From: Coriaria nepalensis
Taxonomy: Eukaryota; Streptophyta; Magnoliopsida; Cucurbitales; Coriariaceae
DNA length: 64,000 nucleotides
NCBI GenBank assembly: GCA_027186245.1
Contig: CP114482.1
Span: 28,415,209 to 28,479,208 of the forward strand
Direction: 5' to 3'
Made by a program: the position numbers and the translations under genes
Shown: in pieces, positions 23,065 through 35,100 of the stretch
How positions within the stretch are numbered: the first letter of the stretch is position 1
Layout: every line of letters begins with the position of its first letter
The notes under the pieces: model-generated
Told to the model about the DNA's origin: nothing
The model's input: the letters and a program-made list of their open reading frames with translations, nothing else
Database searches by the model: none

Positions 23065-26000
23065 AATTTGTTCGTAATGCTTTTAAATGATTTGATGACT
23101 AGAAGAGACTCAATGACATGATTTTAATCCTAAAAAGATGCATAGTTGCCATCAATTGTTGAATTGGAAGTTTTGAACGAAAGTCGTATTTGGAGCGCAA
23201 AAAATAGAATTATTTCGAATTACTTTTAATTGATTTAATGACTAGAGAAGACTCAATGACATGATTTTAAGGCTAGACAAACGCATAATTGCCTTCAATA
23301 GATCAATTGCATGTCTTGCACAAAAGTCGTGTTTGAAATGCGAAAATAGAATTCGTTTGAATTGATTTCGAATGATTTACTAACCAAAAGTGGCTCAATG
23401 ACATGATTTTAAGGCTATACAAATGCCTAGTTGCCTTCAAAAGATCCATTCCAAATTATGCACGAAAGTCATGGTTCAAGTGCGAAAAAAGATTTCGTTC
23501 GAATTTCTTTGAAATGATTTAATTACTAAAAGAGAATCAATGACATGATTTCAAGGCTAAACAAAGGATAATTTGCTTAAATAGATCAATTGCAAGTTAT
23601 GCAGAAAAGCCTCTTTTAAAGATCGAAAATAGAATTTGTTCGTAATGCTATCAAATGATTTGATGACTAGAAAAGACTCAATGACATGATTTTAAGGCCA
23701 AAAAGATGCATAGTTTCCTTCAATTCTTGAATTGGAAGTTCTGAATGAAAGTCGTGTTTGTAGCGCAAAAAAATAGAATTCGTTCGAATTACTTTTAATT
23801 GATTTAATGACTAGAGAAGAGTCAATGACATGATTTTAAGGCTAGGCAAACGCATAATTGCCTTCAATAGATCAATTGCATGTCTTGCACAAAAGTCGTG
23901 TTGGGAATGCGAAAATAGAATTCCTTTGAATTGATTTCGAATGATTTACTAACTAAAAGTGGCTCAATGACATGATTTTCAGGCTATACAAAGGCCTAGT
24001 TGCCTTCAAAAGATCCATTGCAAATTATGCACGAAAGTCATGGTTCAGTGCGAAAAAAGATTTCGTTCGAATTTCTTTGAAATGATTTAATTACTAAAAG
24101 AGACTCAATGACATGATTCCAAGGCTAAACAAAGGATAATTTGCTTAAATAGATCAATTGCAAGTTATGCACAAAAGTCTCGTTTAAAGAGCGAAAATAG
24201 AATTTGTTCGTAATGCTCTCAAATGATTTGATGACTAGAAAAGACTCAATGACATGATTTTAAGGCTAAAAAGATGCATAGTTGCCTTGAATTGTTGAAT
24301 TGGAAGTTCTGAACGAAAGTCGTCTTTGAAGTGCGAAAAAATAGAATTCTTTCGAATTACTTTCAATTGATTTAATGACTAGAGAAGACTCAATGACATG
24401 ATTTTAAGGCTAAACAAACGCATAATTGCCTTCAATAGATCAATTGCATGTTTTGCACAAAAGTCGTCTTTGAAATGCGAAAATAGAATTCGTTTGAATT
24501 GATTTCGAATGATTAATTGACTAAAAGTGACTCAATGACATGATTTTAAGGCTATAAAAATGCCTAGTTGCCTTCAAAAGATCCATTGCAAATTATGCAC
24601 GAAAGTATTGGTTCAAGTGCGAAAAAAGATTTCGTTCGAATTTCTTTGAAATGATTTAATTACTAAAAGAGACTCAATGACATGATTTCAAGGCTAAACA
24701 AAGGATAATTTGCTTAAATAGATCAATTGCAAGTTATGCACAAAAGTCTCGTTGAAAGAGCGAAAATAGAATTTGTTCGTAATGCTTTTAAATGATTTGA
24801 TGACTAGAAGAGACTCAATGACATGATTTTAATCCTAAAAAGATGCATAGTTGCCATCAATTGTTGAATTGGAAGTTCTGAACGAAAGTCGTATTTGGAG
24901 CGCAAAAAATAGAATTATTTCGAATTACTTTTAATTGATTTAATGACTAGAGAAGACTCAATGACATGATTTTAAGGCTAGACAAACGCATAATTGCCTT
25001 CAATAGATCAATTGCATGTCTTGCACAAAAGTCGTGTTTGAAATGCGAAAATAGAATTCGTTTGAATTGATTTCGAATGATTTACTAACCAAAAGTGGCT
25101 CAATGACATGATTTTAAGGCTATACAAATGCCTAGTTGCCTTCAAAAGATCCATTCCAAATTATGCACGAAAGTCATGGTTCAAGTGCGAAAAAAGATTT
25201 CGTTCGAATTTCTTTGAAATGATTTAATTACTAAAAGAGAATCAATGACATGATTTCAAGGCTAAACAAAGGATAATTTGCTTAAATAGATCAATTGCAA
25301 GTTATGCAGAAAAGCCTCTTTTAAAGATCGAAAATAGAATTTGTTCGTAATGCTATCAAATGATTTGATGACTAGAAAAGACTCAATGACATGATTTTAA
25401 GGCCAAAAAGATGCATAGTTTCCTTCAATTCTTGAATTGGAAGTTCTGAATGAAAGTCGTGTTTGTAGCGCAAAAAAATAGAATTCGTTCGAATTACTTT
25501 TAATTGATTTAATGACTAGAGAAGAGTCAATGACATGATTTTAAGGCTAGGCAAACGCATAATTGCCTTCAATAGATCAATTGCATGTCTTGCACAAAAG
25601 TCGTGTTGGGAATGCGAAAATAGAATTCCTTTGAATTGATTTCGAATGATTTACTAACTAAAAGTGGCTCAATGACATGATTTTCAGGCTATACAAAGGC
25701 CTAGTTGCCTTCAAAAGATCCATTGCAAATTATGCACGAAAGTCATGGTTCAGTGCGAAAAAAGATTTCGTTCGAATTTCTTTGAAATGATTTAATTACT
25801 AAAAGAGACTCAATGACATGATTCCAAGGCTAAACAAAGGATAATTTGCTTAAATAGATCAATTGCAAGTTATGCACAAAAGTCTCGTTTAAAGAGCGAA
25901 AATAGAATTTGTTCGTAATGCTCTCAAATGATTTGATGACTAGAAAAGACTCAATGACATGATTTTAAGGCTAAAAAGATGCATAGTTGCCTTGAATTGT

Positions 26001-28179
26001 TGAATTGGAAGTTCTGAACGAAAGTCGTCTTTGAAGTGCGAAAAAATAGAATTCTTTCGAATTACTTTCAATTGATTTAATGACTAGAGAAGACTCAATG
26101 ACATGATTTTAAGGCTAAACAAACGCATAATTGCCTTCAATAGATCAATTGCATGTTTTGCACAAAAGTCGTCTTTGAAATGCGAAAATAGAATTCGTTT
26201 GAATTGATTTCGAATGATTAATTGACTAAAAGTGACTCAATGACATGATTTTAAGGCTATAAAAATGCCTAGTTGCCTTCAAAAGATCCATTGCAAATTA
26301 TGCACGAAAGTATTGGTTCAAGTGCGAAAAAAGATTTCGTTCGAATTTCTTTGAAATGATTTAATTACTAAAAGAGACTCAATGACATGATTTCAAGGCT
26401 AAACAAAGGATAATTTGCTTAAATAGATCAATTGCAAGTTATGCACAAAAGTCTCGTTGAAAGAGCGAAAATAGAATTTGTTCGTAATGCTTTTAAATGA
26501 TTTGATGACTAGAAGAGACTCAATGACATGATTTTAATCCTAAAAAGATGCATAGTTGCCATCAATTGTTGAATTGGAAGTTCTGAACGAAAGTCGTATT
26601 TGGAGCGCAAAAAATAGAATTATTTCGAATTACTTTTAATTGATTTAATGACTAGAGAAGACTCAATGACATGATTTTAAGGCTAGACAAACGCATAATT
26701 GCCTTCAATAGATCAATTGCATGTCTTGCACAAAAGTCGTGTTTGAAATGCGAAAATAGAATTCGTTTGAATTGATTTCGAATGATTTACTAACCAAAAG
26801 TGGCTCAATGACATGATTTTAAGGCTATACAAATGCCTAGTTGCCTTCAAAAGATCCATTCCAAATTATGCACGAAAGTCATGGTTCAAGTGCGAAAAAA
26901 GATTTCGTTCGAATTTCTTTGAAATGATTTAATTACTAAAAGAGAATCAATGACATGATTTCAAGGCTAAACAAAGGATAATTTGCTTAAATAGATCAAT
27001 TGCAAGTTATGCAGAAAAGCCTCTTTTAAAGATCGAAAATAGAATTTGTTCGTAATGCTATCAAATGATTTGATGACTAGAAAAGACTCAATGACATGAT
27101 TTTAAGGCCAAAAAGATGCATAGTTTCCTTCAATTCTTGAATTGGAAGTTCTGAATGAAAGTCGTGTTTGTAGCGCAAAAAAATAGAATTCGTTCGAATT
27201 ACTTTTAATTGATTTAATGACTAGAGAAGAGTCAATGACATGATTTTAAGGCTAGGCAAACGCATAATTGCCTTCAATAGATCAATTGCATGTCTTGCAC
27301 AAAAGTCGTGTTGGGAATGCGAAAATAGAATTCCTTTGAATTGATTTCGAATGATTTACTAACTAAAAGTGGCTCAATGACATGATTTTCAGGCTATACA
27401 AAGGCCTAGTTGCCTTCAAAAGATCCATTGCAAATTATGCACGAAAGTCATGGTTCAGTGCGAAAAAAGATTTCGTTCGAATTTCTTTGAAATGATTTAA
27501 TTACTAAAAGAGACTCAATGACATGATTCCAAGGCTAAACAAAGGATAATTTGCTTAAATAGATCAATTGCAAGTTATGCACAAAAGTCTCGTTTAAAGA
27601 GCGAAAATAGAATTTGTTCGTAATGCTCTCAAATGATTTGATGACTAGAAAAGACTCAATGACATGATTTTAAGGCTAAAAAGATGCATAGTTGCCTTGA
27701 ATTGTTGAATTGGAAGTTCTGAACGAAAGTCGTCTTTGAAGTGCGAAAAAATAGAATTCTTTCGAATTACTTTCAATTGATTTAATGACTAGAGAAGACT
27801 CAATGACATGATTTTAAGGCTAAACAAACGCATAATTGCCTTCAATAGATCAATTGCATGTTTTGCACAAAAGTCGTCTTTGAAATGCGAAAATAGAATT
27901 CGTTTGAATTGATTTCGAATGATTAATTGACTAAAAGTGACTCAATGACATGATTTTAAGGCTATAAAAATGCCTAGTTGCCTTCAAAAGATCCATTGCA
28001 AATTATGCACGAAAGTATTGGTTCAAGTGCGAAAAAAGATTTCGTTCGAATTTCTTTGAAATGATTTAATTACTAAAAGAGACTCAATGACATGATTTCA
28101 AGGCTAAACAAAGGATAATTTGCTTAAATAGATCAATTGCAAGTTATGCACAAAAGTCTCGTTGAAAGAGCGAAAATAG
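23065..28179. repeat. Three tandem copies of a 1,705-bp super-unit (12 monomers)
   Basis: Diagnostic variants recur exactly 1,705 bp apart. TAATCC is at 23125, 24830 and 26535. The shortened TTCAGTGCG is at 24044, 25749 and 27454, and one period earlier at 22339. CCTTGAATTG is at 24285, 25990 and 27695. One period is three ABCD units less two bases, the deficit coming from the missing AA in GGTTCA(AG)TGCG. The three copies look nearly identical; one substitution was seen (AAGTTTTG at 23,170 versus AAGTTCTG). A second array is layered on top of the 569-bp HOR, which indicates very recent amplification. Confidence 0.88.
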
Positions 28180-28723
28180 AATTTGTTCGTAATGCTTTCA
28201 AATAATTTGATGACTAGAAAAGAATCAATGACATGATTTTAAGGCCAAAAATATGCATAGTTTCCTTCAATTCTTGAATTGGAAGTTCTGAACGAAAGTC
28301 GTGTTTGTAGCGCGAAAAAATAGAATTCTTTCGAATTACTTTTGATTGATTTAATGACTTGAGAGGACTCAATGACATGATTTTAAGGCTAGACAAACGC
28401 ATAATTGGCTTCAATAGATCAATTGCATGTCTTGCACAAAAGTCGTGTTTGAAATGCGAAAATAGAATTCGCTTGAATTGATTTCGAATGATTTACTGAC
28501 TAAAAGTGGCTCAATGACATGATTTTAAGGCTATACAAATGCCTAGTTGCCTTCAAAAGATCCATTCCAAATTATGCACGAAAGTATTGGTTCAAGTGCG
28601 AAAAAAGATTTCGTTCGAATTTCTTTGAAATGATTTAATTACTAAAAGAGACTCAATGACATGATTTCAAGGCTAAACAAAGGATAATTTGCTTAAATAG
28701 ATCAATTGCAAGTTATGCACAAA
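25898..28723. repeat. ~2.8-kb duplicated block, copy 2
   Basis: This is the partner of about 15,095-17,920 at an offset of 10,803 bp. It includes the right-hand edge of the 1,705-bp tandem array, near 28,197, where the sequence switches to AAATAATTTGATGACTAG. Because the same switch is present in copy 1 near 17,395, the edge was carried along when the block was duplicated. On the right the copies part between about 28,724 and 28,880: AGTCTCATTT here versus AGTCTCTTTT in copy 1, then GAATTC here versus AGATCT in copy 1. Confidence 0.85.
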
Positions 28724-29159
28724 AGTCTCATTTAAAGAGCGAAAATAGAATTTGTTCGTAATGCTTTCAAATGATTTGATGACTAGAAAAGACTCAATGA
28801 CATGATTTTAAGGCCAAAAAGATGCATAGTTTCCTTCAATTCTTGAATTGGAAGTTCTGAACGAAAGTCGTGTTTGTAGCGCGAAAAAATAGAATTCTTT
28901 CGAATTACTTTTGATTGATTTAATGACTTGAGAAGACTCAATCACATGATTTTAAGGCTAGACAAACGCATAATTGCCTTCAATAGATCAATTGCATGTC
29001 TTGCACAAAAGTCCTGTTTGAAATGTAAAAATAGAATTCTTTTGAATTGATTTCGAATGATTTACTAACTAAAAGTGACTCAATGACATGATTTTAAGGC
29101 TATACAAATGCATAGTTGCCTTCAAAAGATCCATTGCAAAATATGCACGAAAGTCATGG

Positions 29160-31274
29160 TTCAAGTGCGAAAAAAGATTTCGTTCGAATTTCTTTGAAAT
29201 GATTTAATTACTAAAAGAGACTCAATGACATGATTTCAAGGCTAAACAAAGGATAATTTGCTTAAATAGATCAATTGCAAGTTATGCACAAAAGTCTCAT
29301 TTAAAGAGCGAAAATAGAATTTGTTCGTAATGCTTTCAAATGATTTGATGACTAGAAAAGACTCAATGACATTATTTTAAGGCCAAAAAGAAGCATAGTT
29401 TCCTTCAATTCTTGAATTGGAAGTTTTGAACGAAAGTCGTGTTTGTAGCGCGAAAAAATAGAGATCTTTCGAATTACTTTTAATTGATTTAATGACTAGA
29501 GAAGACTGAATGACATGATTTTAAGGCTAGACAAACGCATAATTGCCTTCAATAGATCAATTGCATGTCTTGCACAAAAGTCGTGTTTGAAATGTAAAAA
29601 TAGAATTCTTTTGAATTGATTTCGAATGATTTACTAACTAAAAGTGACTCAATGACATGATTTTAAGGCTATACAAATGCATAGTTGCCTTCAAAAGATC
29701 CATTGCAAAATATGCACGAAAGTCATGGTTCAAGTGCGAAAAAAGATTTCGTTCGAATTTCTTTGAAATGATTTAATTACTAAAAGAGACTCAATGACAT
29801 GATTTCAAGGCTAAACAAAGGATAATTTGCTTGAATAGATCAATTGCAAGTTATGCACAAAAGTCTCGTTTAAAGAGCGAAAATAGAATTTGTTCGTAAT
29901 GCTTTCAAATGATTGGATGACTAGAAAAGACTCAATGACATGATTTTAAGGCCAAAAAGATGCATAGTTTCCTTCAATTCTTGAATTGGAAGTTCTGAAT
30001 GAAAGTCGTGTTTGTAGCGCGAAAAAATAGAATTCTTTCGAATTACTTTTAAATGATTTAATGACTAGAGAACACTCAATGACATGATTTTAAGGCTAGA
30101 CAAACGCATAATTGCCTTCAATAGATCAATTGCATGTCTTGCACAAAAGTCGTGTTTGAAATGCGAAAATAGAATTCGCTTGAATTGATTTCGAATGATT
30201 TACTGACTAAAAGTGGCTCAATGACATGATTTTAAGGCTATACAAATGCCTAGTTGCCTTCAAAAGATCCATTCCAAATTATGCACGAAAGTATTGGTTC
30301 AAGTGCGAAAAAAGATTTCGTTCGAATTTCTTTGAAATGATTTAATTACTAAAATAGACTCAATGACATGATTTCAAGGCTAAACAAAGGATAATTTGCT
30401 TAAATAGATCAATTGCAAGTTATGCACAAAAGTCTCATTTAAAGAGCGAAAATAGAATTTGTTCGTAATGCTTTCAAATGATTTGATGACTAGAAAAGAC
30501 TCAATGACATTATTTTAAGGCCAAAAAGAAGCATAGTTTCCTTCAATTCTTGAATTGGAAGTTCTGAACGAAAGTCGTGTTTGTAGCGCGAAAAAATAGA
30601 GATCTTTCGAATTACTTTTAATTGATTTAATGACTAGAGAAGACTGAATGACATGATTTTAAGGCTAGACAAACGCATAATTGCCTTCAATAGATCAATT
30701 GCATGTCTTGCACAAAAGTCGTGTTTGAAATGTAAAAATAGAATTCTTTTGAATTGATTTCGAATGATTTACTAACTAAAAGTGACTCAATGACATGATT
30801 TTAAGGCTATACAAATGCATAGTTGCCTTCAAAAGATCCATTGCAAAATATGCACGAAAGTCATGGTTCAAGTGCGAAAAAAGATTTCGTTCGAATTTCT
30901 TTGAAATGATTTAATTACTAAAAGAGACTCAATGACATGATTTCAAGGCTAAACAAAGGATAATTTGCTTGAATAGATCAATTGCAAGTTATGCACAAAA
31001 GTCTCGTTTAAAGAGCGAAAATAGAATTTGTTCGTAATGCTTTCAAATGATTGGATGACTAGAAAAGACTCAATGACATGATTTTAAGGCCAAAAAGATG
31101 CATAGTTTCCTTCAATTCTTGAATTGGAAGTTCTGAATGAAAGTCGTGTTTGTAGCGCGAAAAAATAGAATTCTTTCGAATTACTTTTAAATGATTTAAT
31201 GACTAGAGAACACTCAATGACATGATTTTAAGGCTAGACAAACGCATAATTGCCTTCAATAGATCAATTGCATG
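29160..31274. repeat. ~1-kb block repeated at 1,138 bp (two HORs)
   Basis: The segment at about 29,160-30,136 recurs at about 30,298-31,274, an offset of exactly 1,138 bp (2 x 569). Shared rare variants are GACATTATTTTAAGG (29,368 / 30,506), AGATCTTTCGAATTAC near 29,462 / 30,600, and TAGAGAACACTC (30,066 / 31,204). The last variant occurs again about 569 bp further on, near 31,773, and also near 37,464 and 44,292. Differences seen are AAAAGAGAC versus AAAATAGAC near 29,216 / 30,354 and TTTTG versus TTCTG near 29,426 / 30,564. Confidence 0.8.
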
Positions 31275-32199
31275 TCATGCACAAAAGTCATGTTTGAAAT
31301 GCGAAAATAGAATTCGTTTGAATTGATTTCGAATGATTTACTAACTAAAAGTGGCTCAATGACATGATTTTAAGGCTATAAAAATGCCTAGTTGCCTTCA
31401 AAAGATCCATTGCAAATTATGCACGAAAGTATTCGTTCAACTGCGAAAAAAGATTACGTTCGAATTTCTTTGAAATGATTTAATTACTAAAAGAGACTCA
31501 ATGGCATGATTTCAGGGCTAAACAAAGGATAATTTGCTTGAATAGATCAATTGCAAGTTATGCACAAAAGTCTCGTTTAAAGAGCGAAAATAGAATTTGT
31601 TCGTAATGCTTTCAAATGATTGGATGACTAGAAAAGACTCAATGACATGATTTTAAGGCCAAAAAGATGCATAGTTTCCTTCAATTCTTGAATTGGAAGT
31701 TCTGAATGAAAGTCGTGTTTGCAGCGCGAAAAAATAGAATTCTTTCGAATTACTTTTAAATGATTTAATGACTAGAGAACACTCAATGACATGATTTTAA
31801 GGCTAGACAAACGCATAATTACCTTCAATAGATCAATTGCATGTCTTGCACAAAAGTCGTGTTTGAAATGCGAAAATAGAATTCGTTTGAATTGATTTCG
31901 AATGATTTACTAACTAAAAGTGACTCAATGACATGATTTTAAGGCTATACAAATGCCTAGTTGCCTTCGAAAGATCCATTCCAAATTATGCACGAAAGTA
32001 TTGGTTCAAGTGCGAAAAAAGATTTCGTTCGAATTTCTTTGAAATGATTTAATTACTAAAAGAGACTCAATGACATGATTTCAAGGCTAAACAAAGGATA
32101 ATTTGCTTAAATAGATCAATTGCAAGTTATGCACAAAAGTCTCATTTAAAGAGCAAAAATAGAATTTGTTCGTAATGCTTTCAAATGATTTAATGACAA

Positions 32200-35100
32200 G
32201 AAAAGACTCAATGACATGATTTTAAGGCCAAAAAGATGCATAGTTTCCTTCACTTCTTGAATTGGAAGTTCTGAATGAAAGTCGTGTTTGTAGCGCGAAA
32301 AAATAGAATTCTTTCGAATTACTTTTAATTGATTTAATGACTAGAGAAGACTCAATGACATGATTTTAAGGCTAGACAAACACATAATTGCCTTCAATAG
32401 ATCAATTGCATGTCTGGCACAAAAGTCGTGTTTGAAATGCGAAAATAGAATTCGTTTTAATTGATTTCGAATGATTTACTGACTAAAAGTGGCTCAATGA
32501 CATGATTTTAAGGCTATAAAAATGCCTAGTTGCCTTCAAAAGATCCATTGCAAATTATGCACAAAAGTGTTGGTTCAGGTGCGAAAAAAGATTACGTTTG
32601 AGTTTCTTTGAAATGATTTAATTACTAAAAGAGACTCGATGACATGATTTCAAGGCTAAACAATGGATAATTTGCTTAAATAGATCAATTGCAAGTTATG
32701 CACAAAAGTCTCATTTAAAGAGCGAAAATAGAATTTGTTCGTAATGCTTTCAAATGATTTAATGACAAGAAAAGACTCAATGACATGATTTTAAGGCCAA
32801 AAAGATGCATAGGAAACTTCACTTCTTGAATTGGAAGTTCTGAATGAAAGTCGTGTTTGTAGCGCGAAAAAATAGAATTCTTTCGAATTACTTTTAATTG
32901 ATTTAATGACTAGAGAAGACTCAATGACATGATTTTAAGGCTAGACAAACGCATAATTGCCTTCAATAGATCAATTGCATGTCATGCACAAAAGTCGTGT
33001 TTGAAATGCGAAAATAGAATTCGTTTGAATTGATTTCGAATGATTTACTAACTAAAAGTGGCTCAGTGACATGATTTTAAGGCTATAAAAATGCCTAGTT
33101 GCCTTCAAAAGATCCATTCAAAATTATGCACGAAAGTCATGGTTCAAGTGCGAAAAAAGATTTCGTTCGAATTTCTTTGAAATGATTTAATTACTAAAAG
33201 AGACTCAATGACATGATTTCAAGGCTAAACAAAGGATAATTTGCTTAAACAGATCAATTGCAAGTTATGCACAAAAGTCTCGTTTGAAGAGCGAAAATAG
33301 AATTTGTTCGTAATACTTTCAAATGATTTGAAGACTAGAAAAGACTCAATGACATCATTTTAAGGCTAAAAAGATTCATAGTTGCCTTCAATTGTTGAAT
33401 TGGAAGTTCTGAACGAAAGTCATGTTTGAAGTGCGAAAAAATAGAATTCTTTCGAATTACCTTTAATTGATTTAGTGACTAGAGAAGACTCAATGACATG
33501 ATTTTAAGGCTAAACAAACACATAATTGCCTTCAATAGATCAATTGCATGTTTTGCACAAAAGTCGTGTTTGAAATGCAAAAATAGAATTCGTTTGAATT
33601 GATTTCGAATGATTTACTGACTAAAAGTGACTCAATGACATGATTTTAAGGCTATACAAATTCCTAGTTGCCTTTAAAAGATCCATTGCAAATTATGCAC
33701 GAAAGTATTCGTTCAACTGCGAAAAAAGATTACGTTCGAATTTCTTTAAAATGATTTAATTACTAAAAGAGACTCAATGACATGATTTCAAGGCTAAACA
33801 AAGGCTAATTTGCTTGAATAGATCAATTGCAAGTCATGCACAAAAGTCTCGTTTAAAGAGCGAAAATAGAATTTGTTCGTAATGCTTTCAAATGATTGGA
33901 TGACTAGAAAAGACTCAATGACATGATTTTAAGGCCAAAAAGATGCATAGTTTCCTTCAATTCTTGAATTGGAAGTTTTGAATGAAAGTCGTGTTTGTAG
34001 CGCGAAAAAATAGAATTCTTTCGAATTACTTTTAATTGATTTAATGACTAGAGAAGACTCAATGACATGATTTTAAGGCTAGACAAACACATAATTGCCT
34101 TCAATAGATCAATTGCATGTCTGGCACAAAAGTCGTGTCTGAAATGCGAAAATAGAATTCGTTTTAATTGATTTCGAATGATTTACTGACTAAAAGTGGC
34201 TCAATGACATGATTTTAAGGCTATAAAAATGCCTAGTTGCCTTCAAAAGATCCATTGCAAATTATGCACAAAAGTGTTGGTTCAGGTGCGAAAAAAGATT
34301 ACGTTTGAGTTTCTTTGAAATGATTTAATTACTAAAAGAGACTCGATGACATGATTTCAAGGCTAAACAATGGATAATTTGCTTTAACAGATCAATTGCG
34401 AGTTATGCACAAAAGTCTCGTTTACAGAGCGAAAATAGAATTTGTTCGTAATGCTTTCAAATGATTTGATGACTAGAAAAGACTCAATGACATGATTTTA
34501 AGGCTAAAAAGATGCATAGTTGCCTTCAATTGTTGAATTGGAAGTTCTGAACGAAAGTCGTCTTTGAAGTGCGAAAATATAGAATTCTTTCGAATTACTT
34601 TTAATTGATATAATGACTAGAGATAACTCAATGACATGATTTTAAGGCTAAACAAACGCATAATTGCCTTCAATAGATCAATTGCATGTTTTGCACAAAA
34701 GTCGTGTTTGAAATGCGAAAATAGAATTCGTTGGAATTGATTTTGGAATGATTTATTGACTAAAAGTGACTCAATGACATGATTTTAAGGCCATAAAAAT
34801 GCCTAGTTGCCTTCAAAAGATCCATTGCAAATTATGCACAAAAGTTGTTGTTCAAGTGCAAAAATAAATTTCGTTCCATTTGCTTTGAAATGATTTAATT
34901 ACGAAAAGAGACTCAATGACATGATTTCAAGGCTAAACAATGGATAATTTGCTTGAATAGATCAATTGCAAGTTATGCACAAAAGTCTCATTTAAAGAGT
35001 GGAAATAGAATTTGTTCGTAATGCTTTGAAATGATTGGATGACTAGAAAAGACTCAATGACATGATTTTAAGGCTAAAAAGATGCATAGTTGCCTTCAAT

